Shown: piece after piece, positions 34,121 to 42,903 of the stretch
Numbering within the stretch: position 1 is the first letter of the stretch
How the letters are laid out: the number at the start of each line of letters is the position of its first letter
Source of the DNA: JBAXGW01 sp037139195
Lineage (GTDB): Bacteria > Bacteroidota > Bacteroidia > Bacteroidales > JAHJDW01
Reading direction: 5' to 3'
DNA: 64,000 bases
NCBI GenBank assembly: GCA_037139195.1
Contig: JBAXGW010000002.1
Coordinates: forward strand, 62,001-126,000
Notes under the pieces: model-generated
What the model saw: only the letters and a program-made list of their open reading frames with translations
Told to the model about the DNA's origin: nothing
The model's database searches: none
Position numbers and translations under genes: made by a program

Positions 34121-35047
34121 ATGATAAAAGCCGAAAATATAGTAAAAACGTACGAAAAGAAAAGTATTGTTGCTCTTAACGATGTTAGCTTTAACGTAAA
34201 TAAAGGAGAGATATTTGGCTTTGTTGGTCCAGATGGTGCAGGAAAGACTTCATTATTTCGTATAATAACAACTATGTTACTACCTGATAGCGGCGAAATG
34301 AGCGTAATGGGCTTTAATGTTAAAAAAGAATATAGCAAAATTAGAACTCGAATTGGTTATATGCCCGGAAGATTTTCGCTTTATCCCGATTTATCGGTAG
34401 AAGAGAATTTAACTTTTTTTGCAAGTATATTTGATACAACGATTACAGAAAATTATCATCTAATAAAAGACATTTATTCTCAAATTGAACCATTCAAGAA
34501 TCGCAAAGCAGGTGCATTATCTGGCGGAATGAAGCAAAAATTAGCGCTATCGTGTGCTTTAATTCATAAACCAGAGCTATTAATTCTAGATGAGCCAACA
34601 ACTGGCGTTGATGCAGTTTCGAGAAAGGAATTTTGGCAAATGCTTCGTAATCTTAAAGATGAAGGAATTACGATTGTTGTTTCTACTCCATACATGGATG
34701 AGGCGAGCCTTTGCGACAGAATTGCATTAATACAAAAAGGCGAAATTTTAGCGGTGGAAACTCCCGAAAACATTGTTGGAATATTTAAAAAACAACTTTT
34801 TGGTATCCGAACCGACAATATTTACTTGTTAATGAAAGATTTAAATGCATTTCCTGATACAGATTCAGTATATCCATTTGGGCAGTATGTACATTATGTC
34901 AATAAAAACAAATCATTAAGCAAAGAAGAATTGCTGAATTATCTGAAATCAAAGGAACATCAGTCGATTGAAATAAAAGAAATTCAAGCCAATATTGAAG
35001 ACTGCTTTATGGATTTAATGAGAAATACTGAAAGGACGGGCTTATGA
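34121..35047 (+). CDS. ABC transporter ATP-binding protein 1
   Basis: A 308-residue ATPase of the multidrug/DrrA-type group. Walker A is GPDGAGKTS, the signature is ALSGGMKQKLAL, Walker B is LLILDEPTTGVD, and the H-loop position carries Ser-Thr-Pro (VVSTPYMDEA) instead of His. A ~70-residue C-terminal extension follows the core. The frame opens at a TTG two codons earlier, but MIKAENIV from the ATG fits better. It overlaps the second ATPase gene by four bases. Confidence 0.93.
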   Translation: MIKAENIVKTYEKKSIVALNDVSFNVNKGEIFGFVGPDGAGKTSLFRIITTMLLPDSGEMSVMGFNVKKEYSKIRTRIGYMPGRFSLYPDLSVEENLTFFASIFDTTITENYHLIKDIYSQIEPFKNRKAGALSGGMKQKLALSCALIHKPELLILDEPTTGVDAVSRKEFWQMLRNLKDEGITIVVSTPYMDEASLCDRIALIQKGEILAVETPENIVGIFKKQLFGIRTDNIYLLMKDLNAFPDTDSVYPFGQYVHYVNKNKSLSKEELLNYLKSKEHQSIEIKEIQANIEDCFMDLMRNTERTGL

Positions 35048-35784
35048 TGCAAGAACGAGAAAAAATAATTACAGTAAAAAATTTGGTAAAAAAATTTGGA
35101 TCATTCACAGCCAACGATAATCTTACCTTTGATGTATATAAAGGCGAAATATTTGGGTTTTTGGGTGCAAATGGAGCAGGAAAAACTACAGCAATAAAGA
35201 TTTTATGCGGCTTATCAACTCCCACATCTGGTGAAATAAAAGTTGCAGGATTTGATATATATAAAGAAACCGAAAAAATAAAACGAAATATTGGTTATAT
35301 GAGTCAAAAATTTTCATTGTATGAAGATTTAACAGTATATGAAAATATTCGATTTTATGGCGGTATATATGGATTAACAAATAAGCAAATAAAAGAACGT
35401 TCGGACGAATTGCTTTCTAAATTAAATCTTTCCGAACATAGAAATAAGTTAATTGGCTCATTACCATTGGGCTGGAAACAAAAGTTGTCGTTTTCTATTG
35501 CCATTATTCATCAACCAAAAATTGTCTTTTTAGATGAGCCAACTGGCGGTGTTGACCCAATTACGCGAAGACAATTTTGGGATATGATATATGAAGCAGC
35601 GCATAATGGCTTAACAGTTTTTGTTACTACACATTATATGGACGAAGCAGAATATTGTGATCGAGTTTCAATTATGTCCGAGGGAATTATTGCAGCAATG
35701 GACACGCCAATTAATTTAATGAAGCTATTCGATGCTAAATCAGTGGACGAAGTATTTATTAAAATTGTTAGACCTGTTGAGTGA
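35044..35784 (+). CDS. ABC transporter ATP-binding protein 2
   Basis: A 246-residue ATPase. Walker A is GANGAGKTT, Walker B is IVFLDEPTGGVDP, and the H-loop has the normal His (VTTHYMDEAEYCD). The signature motif is altered to LPLGWKQKL instead of LSGGQ. The gene overlaps its partner by four bases, so the two are probably made in equal amounts and form an asymmetric heterodimer like the two fused halves of YbhF. Permease genes follow after 76 bases. Confidence 0.93.
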   Translation: MMQEREKIITVKNLVKKFGSFTANDNLTFDVYKGEIFGFLGANGAGKTTAIKILCGLSTPTSGEIKVAGFDIYKETEKIKRNIGYMSQKFSLYEDLTVYENIRFYGGIYGLTNKQIKERSDELLSKLNLSEHRNKLIGSLPLGWKQKLSFSIAIIHQPKIVFLDEPTGGVDPITRRQFWDMIYEAAHNGLTVFVTTHYMDEAEYCDRVSIMSEGIIAAMDTPINLMKLFDAKSVDEVFIKIVRPVE

Positions 35785-35860
35785 AAGGCGAAGTATTAAT
35801 TTGTAAAAACTTAACACATTAAGTGGGTCTGCTTTTGAATATCACAAAAAATCAAAAAAA

Positions 35861-36967
35861 ATGAAGCGTTTTAAAGGATTTGTAATAAAAGAGTTTTACC
35901 ATATTTTTCGAGATTATCGAACCATGTTTATTTTGTTTGGAATGCCTATTGTTCAAGTATTACTTTTTGGATTTGTGCTTACCAACGAAATAAAAAATGC
36001 CGATATTGCCATTTGGGATAAATCGAAAGATAATGTTTCGAAAGAGCTTACCAATAAACTACTCTCATCGGGTTATTTTAGGCTCAATCAATTTGTAGAG
36101 AATAATACTCAAATTGAAAACGCATTTAAAGCTGGAAAAGTTAAAGAAGTAATTATTTTCGAAGAAGGTTTTGCTCAACGAATGACTAAAGAAGGAAGTG
36201 CAAATTTGCAAATTTTAGCTGATGCCTCCGACCCAAATACAGCAAGCCTTTTAATTAATTATACAAATGCTATTATATCCGATTTTATAAGAGAACACAA
36301 TGCCGCCAATGCGGTTCCGGCACAAATAATACCGCAAATAAAAATGCGCTACAACCCAGAAATGAAGGCTGTTTTTATGTTTGTTCCTGGTGTAATTGCA
36401 ACAATACTTATGCTAATTTCTTCCATGATGACCTCTATTTCTATTGCTCGCGAAAAAGAAATGGGAACAATGGAGATTTTACTTGCTTCGCCACTTAAAC
36501 CATTTCAGATAATTATAGGTAAAGTAATACCATATATAATTCTATCATTTTCTATTGCTGTTGTAATACTAATTATTGGGCGATTTGTTTTTGAGGTGCC
36601 CATAAATGGAAGTATTATTCTATTATTAGGCGAAACGCTTCTTTTCATCATTTTGGCTCTTTCGCTAGGTATACTAGTTTCTACAATAAGTAAAACGCAA
36701 CAAGCAGCAATGATGATTTCCTTGTTTACCTTGCTTTTGCCTACACTTTTATTATCTGGCTTTATGTTCCCAATTGAAAATATGCCTAAGCCTTTGCAAT
36801 TTATTAGTCAGATAATACCTGCAAAATGGTTTGTAATAATTCTTAAAAACATAATGATTAAAGGCACAAGCATTATTTTTGTTTGGAAAGAAACGTTGAT
36901 TCTGGTTTTTACCACTTTTGTGTTTATAGTTTTAAGTGTAATAAATTTTAAAAACAGATTGGAGTAA
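35861..36967 (+). CDS. ABC-2 type permease 1 (YbhS/YbhR-like)
   Basis: A 368-residue ABC-2 permease. One N-terminal membrane helix (about 20-40) is followed by a large extracytoplasmic domain (about 45-170), then five helices. The typical block IAREKEMGTMEILLASPLKPFQIIIGK lies after the second helix, with SGFMFPIENMP before the last. It forms a heterodimer with the next permease, whose gene begins three bases after its stop. Confidence 0.94.
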   Translation: MKRFKGFVIKEFYHIFRDYRTMFILFGMPIVQVLLFGFVLTNEIKNADIAIWDKSKDNVSKELTNKLLSSGYFRLNQFVENNTQIENAFKAGKVKEVIIFEEGFAQRMTKEGSANLQILADASDPNTASLLINYTNAIISDFIREHNAANAVPAQIIPQIKMRYNPEMKAVFMFVPGVIATILMLISSMMTSISIAREKEMGTMEILLASPLKPFQIIIGKVIPYIILSFSIAVVILIIGRFVFEVPINGSIILLLGETLLFIILALSLGILVSTISKTQQAAMMISLFTLLLPTLLLSGFMFPIENMPKPLQFISQIIPAKWFVIILKNIMIKGTSIIFVWKETLILVFTTFVFIVLSVINFKNRLE

Positions 36968-36970
36968 ACT

Positions 36971-38089
36971 ATGCGAACGATATTTTTTTTATTACAAAAA
37001 GAGTTTTTACAGATTTTTCGTAACAAAGCTATGTTGCCAATGATATTTGTGGTTCCTATAGTTCAACTTTTGGTTCTTACATACGCAGTAAGCTACGAGA
37101 TGAAGCAAATACGGGTTCAGGTTGTTGACCAGGACATGTCTTCAACTTCAAAAAGATTTATCAGCAAACTCGATGGTTCGTCCTTTTACACCGTAAATGG
37201 TTATAGCACATCAACAAAAGAAGCGGAGAATGCATTGGTAAGAAACGATGCCGATTTACTGGTTGTTATTCCAGCCAATTTCGAAAAGAATTTAGTTAAA
37301 GAAAATAAGTCGGGCATCCAATTAATTATAAATGCAATAAATGCAAATGTGGCCGGACTTACAAATGCTTATACATATAGTGTTTTAGTAGATTTCAACA
37401 AAGAAGTAATTCAAGATATTTTCTCAATTTCTACAAGAAATAATTTGTCGGCTATAAATATTAATTATTCGTATTGGTATAATCAAGAAATGGATTATAA
37501 AATTTTCATGGCACCTGGAATATTAGTAATGCTAGTAACTACAATTGGTCTATTCCTTTCGGGAATGAATATTGTACGCGAAAAGGAAATTGGAACTATA
37601 GAACAATTAAATGTTACACCAATAAAGAAATACCAATTTGTTATTGGCAAACTTTCGCCGTTTTTAATTATTGCATTAGCCGAATTAGCAATTGGAATTG
37701 TTATTTCAAAGCTTTTGTTTCATATACCAATTAATGGCAGCTTGCTACTTGTATTTGCATTTGCCACTATCTATCTCATTGTACTATTATCAATGGGTTT
37801 GATTGTGTCTACTATTACAAAAACCCAACAACAAGCAATGCTTTTCACTTGGTTTTTTTTAGTGGTATTTATATTAATGAGCGGATTATTTACATCAATT
37901 GAAAGCATGCCTCGTTGGGCGCAAATTGTCGACTACTTTAATCCACTAACCTATTTTATCAGAGTTATCCGATTGGTAATGCTAAAGGGCTCGGGCTTTG
38001 AAGCTGTAAAAGACCAGTTTATTATTATGGGCAGCTATGCTATAGCAATACTAAGTATAGCGGTATTGCGGTATAGAAAGACAGTGTAA
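36971..38089 (+). CDS. ABC-2 type permease 2 (YbhS/YbhR-like)
   Basis: A 372-residue paralogue of the preceding permease with the same layout: an N-terminal helix, a periplasmic domain (about 40-180) and five C-terminal helices. The block IVREKEIGTIEQLNVTPIKKYQF matches the neighbour's, and SGLFTSIESMPRWAQ lies before the last helix. It is the final gene of the tetR-led efflux operon. The substrate cannot be told from sequence; homologous systems export drugs and cationic compounds. Confidence 0.94.
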   Translation: MRTIFFLLQKEFLQIFRNKAMLPMIFVVPIVQLLVLTYAVSYEMKQIRVQVVDQDMSSTSKRFISKLDGSSFYTVNGYSTSTKEAENALVRNDADLLVVIPANFEKNLVKENKSGIQLIINAINANVAGLTNAYTYSVLVDFNKEVIQDIFSISTRNNLSAININYSYWYNQEMDYKIFMAPGILVMLVTTIGLFLSGMNIVREKEIGTIEQLNVTPIKKYQFVIGKLSPFLIIALAELAIGIVISKLLFHIPINGSLLLVFAFATIYLIVLLSMGLIVSTITKTQQQAMLFTWFFLVVFILMSGLFTSIESMPRWAQIVDYFNPLTYFIRVIRLVMLKGSGFEAVKDQFIIMGSYAIAILSIAVLRYRKTV

Positions 38090-38142
38090 AGGAATTGTAT
38101 TTTGCAACGATTTAACTTTCCTGAAGAACTAAGCAAATTAAA

Positions 38143-39816
38143 TTAGCTAGTCACTGGTATTTTTAATTTTTTGCCTGGAGATAAACTTTTTGCATTAGAA
38201 ATATTATTATGCTTTTTTATTTCTTCAACTGTTACACCTTTGTATTTATTTGCAATGCTCCAAAGTGTGTCACCTTTTTGAACAGTATAATATTTGTATT
38301 TAGAATTAAATTTCAAAGGTTCTTTTTTCTTAGAATCTTTATCCGCTTTTTCTGTTTTTTTAACATTGTTATCGGCAACTAATGTACTATTATTTTTCGC
38401 TGAATCTTTCAAAGGTATTTTTTCAACTACTTGCGTTTTCGACAAAGTATTCTTTGTTATAGTATTATTGTTCTTAGGAGCAACCTCTGCAGTTGCAGTA
38501 TTTGTGTATATTTTAACACGCTGCCCAACATTTATTGTATTTGATTTAAGCTTATTCCATTCTTTAATTTCTGAAGTGGTGCATCCATATTTTGCAGCCA
38601 CTACGCTTAAATATTGTCCCTTTTTTACTGTATGGTATATAAACTCAGGAACATTTTCTGTATTTGTAGATGCAGAGCTGCCATTATTCTTGGCATTTAA
38701 TTCGGTAAGCAATTGTTCTTGACGAAGTCTTTCTTCTGGTGATATATAGTTATAAATATTTTCTTGATTATTGATAAAATCGCCAACTAAAGTTGCAGGA
38801 AGAATAATTTTTTGAGTTTCTTCACTTGCAGGAATATACGCTTTTTTAAACTGTGGATTTAAAAAACGCAAATCTTCTGGAGAAATCTTTATTATTGCAG
38901 ATATCTGGTCAAACGAAACATTTCTGTTAATATTTAGAGTATCTAAATGGTAATAAGTTAGTTTCGGTTCAAAGGGATAAATATTGTGCTCTGTAGAATA
39001 ATTCATTACATAAGAAACAGCAATAAATGCAGGAACATAACCTTGGGTTTCTTTTGGTAGATATTGTTTAATTTCCCAAAAATCTGTTTTTCCTCCTGAA
39101 CGGCGTATCGCTTTGTTTACATTACCTGGTCCCGAATTATAAGCAGCTAAAACAAGTGCCCAGTCGCCATAAACATTATATAAATCTTGCATAAACTCAC
39201 AAGCTGCAACAGTTTCTTTATATGGATCGTATCTATCATCAATATATGAAGACACTTCTAAGTCATACATTTTCCCTGTATTATACATAAATTGCCACAA
39301 ACCAGTTGCTCCTACTCTAGAAACGGCAAATGGATTTAAAGCTGACTCTACAATAGCTAAATATTTTAATTCTATTGGCATATTGTACATGTCTAAAACT
39401 TGTTCAAACATTGGAAAATATAACTTTGCTAATCCTAAAACTCTTGAAGTGAGTTTTCGTTTTCTATTTGCGTATAAATCAATATAATCTTTAACCTGCT
39501 TATTATAAACATAAGGAAATGGCGATTTTGATTTTAACTTTTTTATTCTTGCTTCATATTCAATATCAGTAAATGCTGGAATTTCTTCAGGAGTATATTT
39601 GTAAATATTAAGGGTGGCAGTGTCTGTTGCAGTACCAACACATTGCAAATATTTTGAAAAAATCATGCTGTCAAGCATTTCTATAATAGGGTCGTCGCTG
39701 ATAAAAACTACGGTTGAATCTTCTGGTGGCTTTACATTTTTATTTGCATTTTTTGAATATGCAGAGCTTGATAAAAAAATACTGGCAATAAACAATATCA
39801 ATAAGTAACGATGCAT
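38143..39816 (-). CDS. MltD-like lytic transglycosylase with two LysM domains
   Basis: A 557-residue cell-wall enzyme. A signal peptide (1-21) precedes a GH23-type lytic transglycosylase domain (about 125-270) with the catalytic Glu in AIVESALNPFAVS, followed by GATGLWQFM and AAYNSGPGNVNKAI. Two peptidoglycan-binding LysM domains lie near residues 392-436 (YHTVKKGQYLSVVA) and 510-555 (YYTVQKGDTLWSIA), separated by a Lys/Asn/Thr-rich linker. It would cut glycan strands in the periplasm during growth or remodelling. Confidence 0.95.
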   Translation of the reverse strand: MHRYLLILFIASIFLSSSAYSKNANKNVKPPEDSTVVFISDDPIIEMLDSMIFSKYLQCVGTATDTATLNIYKYTPEEIPAFTDIEYEARIKKLKSKSPFPYVYNKQVKDYIDLYANRKRKLTSRVLGLAKLYFPMFEQVLDMYNMPIELKYLAIVESALNPFAVSRVGATGLWQFMYNTGKMYDLEVSSYIDDRYDPYKETVAACEFMQDLYNVYGDWALVLAAYNSGPGNVNKAIRRSGGKTDFWEIKQYLPKETQGYVPAFIAVSYVMNYSTEHNIYPFEPKLTYYHLDTLNINRNVSFDQISAIIKISPEDLRFLNPQFKKAYIPASEETQKIILPATLVGDFINNQENIYNYISPEERLRQEQLLTELNAKNNGSSASTNTENVPEFIYHTVKKGQYLSVVAAKYGCTTSEIKEWNKLKSNTINVGQRVKIYTNTATAEVAPKNNNTITKNTLSKTQVVEKIPLKDSAKNNSTLVADNNVKKTEKADKDSKKKEPLKFNSKYKYYTVQKGDTLWSIANKYKGVTVEEIKKHNNISNAKSLSPGKKLKIPVTS

Positions 39817-40106
39817 CGTTAGTCCTTTTTTTTAATAAATATTTTAAACGAGTTTGCAAGATAAGAATTTTTAATAAAACTAAGCATATTTTTTTATTAA
39901 AATATACTTGTTAATATTTGTTTTGACATTTTTTTGATAGAGTAGTTTTTTTGATTAATGGCATATTGATACTATTATTTCATCTAAAATAGAATCAAAT
40001 AACAATAATGTTAAAATACACACATTAACAATTTCCATTTAGGAATCCAATAAGTTATAATACTAGCTCTTTGAAATAAATTATCAAAAAAATTTAAAAT
40101 CCAATT

Positions 40107-40760
40107 TTAAATTTCAATTATTGAATTTTTTATAGCATAAACTACAAGTTCTGCGGTTCCATTAAGATTTAGCTTTTTCAAAATTGCACTTTTATAAGTT
40201 TCAATGGTTCTTTGACTTACATTTAACTCGGCGGCAATTTGTTTGTTTAGCAGTCCTTTTGAAATAAATTTTACTATTTCTATTTCTTTTTGTGTTAGTT
40301 CTTCTTTGTTTGTAGAACTAGTACTTTTGGAATTACTCTTTTTAAGATTTGAAACAATAATTTCTGAAACAATTCCTTTTAAGTACAAATTCCAATAATA
40401 AACGGTATGAATCGCTTCTATTAAGTCTTTTTGTTTGAAATTTTTTGGCACATATCCTTTAGCACCAGCATCAAATCCTGCTATTATAGTTTTTTCATCA
40501 ATAAATGAACTATGAAACACAACACGTATTTCAGGAATCTTTTCAATAATTTGCTTGCATAAATCTATTCCATTAATTTCAGGAATATTAATGTCCATTA
40601 TTACTATATCAGGCTTTAATAGCACAATTTTTTCTAGTGCTTCTCGACCTCTAGTGGCAGTTCCTATAACAGATATCTCTTTTTCAACAGATAAAATAGC
40701 TTCAATTCCTGTAATAACAATTTCATGGTCATCAACAATAAAAATTGTGCAATTTTTCAT
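40107..40760 (-). CDS. NarL/FixJ family response regulator
   Basis: A 217-residue DNA-binding response regulator. The receiver domain has the acidic pair in IVDDHE, the phospho-acceptor Asp in IVIMDINIPE and Lys in GYVPKNF. The C-terminal LuxR-type helix-turn-helix is LTQKEIEIVKFISKGLLNKQIAAELNVSQRTIETY-like (about 155-190). It is divergent from a TPR histidine kinase whose gene starts 97 bases away, and the two are the natural partners. Confidence 0.95.
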   Translation of the reverse strand: MKNCTIFIVDDHEIVITGIEAILSVEKEISVIGTATRGREALEKIVLLKPDIVIMDINIPEINGIDLCKQIIEKIPEIRVVFHSSFIDEKTIIAGFDAGAKGYVPKNFKQKDLIEAIHTVYYWNLYLKGIVSEIIVSNLKKSNSKSTSSTNKEELTQKEIEIVKFISKGLLNKQIAAELNVSQRTIETYKSAILKKLNLNGTAELVVYAIKNSIIEI

Positions 40761-40785
40761 AGTTAAAAAAATAATTATTATTCAA

Positions 40786-40793
40786 CAAATTTA
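40786..40793 (-). promoter_or_regulatory. Candidate -7 element (TAAATTTG) of the response regulator gene
   Basis: A minus-strand TAAATTTG lies 26 bases before the ATG. A TTTG on the same strand (40812-40809) gives a 15-base gap, a little short. It lies back to back with the kinase promoter. Confidence 0.4.
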
Positions 40794-40800
40794 TTATAAT

Positions 40801-40834
40801 TTTGACAACAAAATTGCATTATTCTATAAATTTG
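40801..40834 (+). promoter_or_regulatory. Promoter of the TPR histidine kinase gene (TTTG, 22-base gap, TAAATTTG)
   Basis: TTTG at 40801-40804 and TAAATTTG at 40827-40834 match the two promoter elements with a 22-base gap. Transcription would start about 15 bases before the ATG at 40858. Confidence 0.55.
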
Positions 40835-40857
40835 AAAATTATTTATCCCAAAGCACT

Positions 40858-42750
40858 ATGTTAAAAACTAGTTTTCGAATAAATTTAATAATTGTTGCAT
40901 TCTTTTTTATTTGCTCAATATCTTCAAAAGCAAATGAATATTCCGATAGTTTATTAAACGTTATTGAAAAAGCTAAAGATAGTCAGAACTGGCAAATTGC
41001 AGGAAGCTCTTATCAAAATTTGGGATACTACTATTTTAAAAAATCTAATTATCCCCTTTCGCTAAGTAATTTCCAAAATGCCATTGCCGAATTTTCAAAA
41101 TGTAATAATTCAAAAGGGAAAGCAACTTGCTTAAACAATATTGGATTAATTTATGAAATTTGGGGGAAATTTGATTTAGCTCTTCAGTTTTATGTGAAAG
41201 CTCTGAAAATAATGGAAGCTGACAATAATAAAGAAGGAGTTGCAGCAACTCATGGAAATATTGCAAAAATATACTTCAATCTAAATAAATCGGATATAGC
41301 GCTTTCTCATCTTTCAAAAGAGCTTGACATTTATAAATCTATTAATAACAAAGAAAAAATAGCTGATTGTTTAAATAATATTGGTATTATTCATGTAGAA
41401 AATGGAGATTATAAAACTGCACTAAACGAATATCAAGAAATATTAGGTATTTATAATAAAGCAAAAAATGAAAATGGCATTTGTGCTGTTTCACAAAATA
41501 TTGGCAATATTTATATTAAGCTTAATGATTTTCAGAAGGCACATTCATTTTTAAAAAATACACTTGATATTTCAAAAAAGAATAGTAATAAAGACCAATT
41601 ATCGGATGTTTTATCTAATATTGGTGATTTATTTTCAATGGAAAACAAAATAGACTCTGCACTTATATATATAAACCAAAGCCAGAAAATTGCCCAAGAT
41701 TACAACTTAAGGAATAGAATAATGTTGAATTATGAGTTGTTATCTGAAATTTATTTTCGTTCCAAAAATTTTGAAAATGCGTTTTTAAACTTTAAGCTTT
41801 TTAAACAAATATCGGATACTATTTACAACGAAACCACCCAAAAGCAAATTAACGATTTTCAGGTTAAATACGAAACGGAGAATAAAGAAAAGGAAATAGC
41901 TCTTTTAACAAAAGAAAAGGAAATAAAATCCTTAACCATAAAGAAGCAGTTTTATTCGCTATTGTTTTTGATAACTTTTTTAGTATTAAGTGTTATTCTT
42001 ATATTTCTTGTTTACAAACAATACAAAATAAAACAAAGGTCGAACATAGCTTTAAGCGAATCTAATGCTATGAAAGATAAGTTAATGTCGATTCTTGGCC
42101 ATGACATTAAAAGCCCCTTGTATGCATTTACAAGTTTAACCGACATTATGCTCGAGCGATTTGAGACGCTTTCTGATAAACAAAAAATTAATTTCATTGA
42201 ACAAATCAACACTTCCTCTAAAAACTTAATAGATTTACTCGATAATATTTTACAATGGGCATTGTTTAAAAGTGGGAAAAAGGAAGTTAATTTCGAAAAA
42301 ATTAAATTAGAGCCTATTATCGAAGAAGTTTCAACGTTATTTTCAGTTGCACTAACTCGCAAAAATATTATAATTGAGACTCAAAACATAGCTAATATTG
42401 AGATTTTTGCAGATAGAAACATGTTTACAACAATAATAAGAAATTTAATTGCTAATGCTGTAAAATTCACCAATCCAGAAGGAAAAATTTCTATTTTCTG
42501 CGAAGCAAACGAAGAGTATATTTATTTATCTATTCACGATACAGGCGTTGGAATGGACAAAAGCACTATTGAAATGATTGAAAATCATAATAATAGTAAA
42601 TCAAGTAATGGCACAATGAATGAAAAGGGCACTGGCCTAGGTTTAATGTTGTGCAAAGAATTTACCGCTGAATGCAAAGGAGAATTATTAATTACAAGTC
42701 CATTAAATATTGGAACTACTGTGAAATTATGTTTTAAAAGAAATAGATAA
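40858..42750 (+). CDS. TPR-containing sensor histidine kinase
   Basis: A 630-residue sensor. A signal peptide (1-23) precedes about six periplasmic tetratricopeptide repeats (SSYQNLGYYYFKKSNYPLSL, ATCLNNIGLIYEIWGKFDLAL and so on, to about 340), a membrane helix (about 365-390), a HisKA domain with the phospho-His in SILGHDIKSPL, and an intact ATP-binding domain (NLIANAVKFTN, DTGVGMD, GTGLGL). The frame is open for another 101 codons upstream, but those run antisense through the response regulator; the ATG at 40858 starts a proper signal peptide and follows a promoter. Its partner is the divergent NarL-type regulator. Confidence 0.95.
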   Translation: MLKTSFRINLIIVAFFFICSISSKANEYSDSLLNVIEKAKDSQNWQIAGSSYQNLGYYYFKKSNYPLSLSNFQNAIAEFSKCNNSKGKATCLNNIGLIYEIWGKFDLALQFYVKALKIMEADNNKEGVAATHGNIAKIYFNLNKSDIALSHLSKELDIYKSINNKEKIADCLNNIGIIHVENGDYKTALNEYQEILGIYNKAKNENGICAVSQNIGNIYIKLNDFQKAHSFLKNTLDISKKNSNKDQLSDVLSNIGDLFSMENKIDSALIYINQSQKIAQDYNLRNRIMLNYELLSEIYFRSKNFENAFLNFKLFKQISDTIYNETTQKQINDFQVKYETENKEKEIALLTKEKEIKSLTIKKQFYSLLFLITFLVLSVILIFLVYKQYKIKQRSNIALSESNAMKDKLMSILGHDIKSPLYAFTSLTDIMLERFETLSDKQKINFIEQINTSSKNLIDLLDNILQWALFKSGKKEVNFEKIKLEPIIEEVSTLFSVALTRKNIIIETQNIANIEIFADRNMFTTIIRNLIANAVKFTNPEGKISIFCEANEEYIYLSIHDTGVGMDKSTIEMIENHNNSKSSNGTMNEKGTGLGLMLCKEFTAECKGELLITSPLNIGTTVKLCFKRNR

Positions 42751-42780
42751 AATTAATTTCATTTAATTACAATTTTTTTT

Positions 42781-42813
42781 AAGGACAAAATTGAGTTTCT
42801 CAATTTTGTCCTT
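42781..42813. repeat. Perfect 15-base inverted repeat after the kinase gene
   Basis: AAGGACAAAATTGAG (42781-42795) and CTCAATTTTGTCCTT (42799-42813) are perfect complements around TTT. No T-run follows on the plus strand (CGTATTT). It lies 30 bases after the kinase stop and may end its transcript in a factor-assisted way, or insulate the next promoter. Confidence 0.75.
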
Positions 42814-42847
42814 CGTATTTAACGACTTCTATTTTCGTAAAGCTAGA

Positions 42848-42878
42848 TTGTTTAAGGATTAACATGAACCTAAATTTG
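42848..42878 (+). promoter_or_regulatory. Promoter of the secreted hydrolase gene (TTG, 20-base gap, TAAATTTG)
   Basis: TTG at 42848-42850 and TAAATTTG at 42871-42878, 20 bases apart, match the Bacteroidota consensus. Transcription would begin about 20 bases before the ATG at 42904. Confidence 0.65.
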
Positions 42879-42903
42879 TTCTGTAACCTAAAACAATATA
42901 TTT

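Noticed and set aside
40555..40857. 101-codon in-frame extension of the TPR kinase
   Set aside because: It runs antisense through the receiver domain of the response regulator, has no signal-peptide logic and lies before the kinase promoter. The ATG at 40858 begins a normal signal peptide.
42781..42813. Classic Rho-independent terminator
   Set aside because: The stem is perfect, but no T-run follows on the plus strand and none lies on the proper side for the minus strand, so I list it as an inverted repeat.
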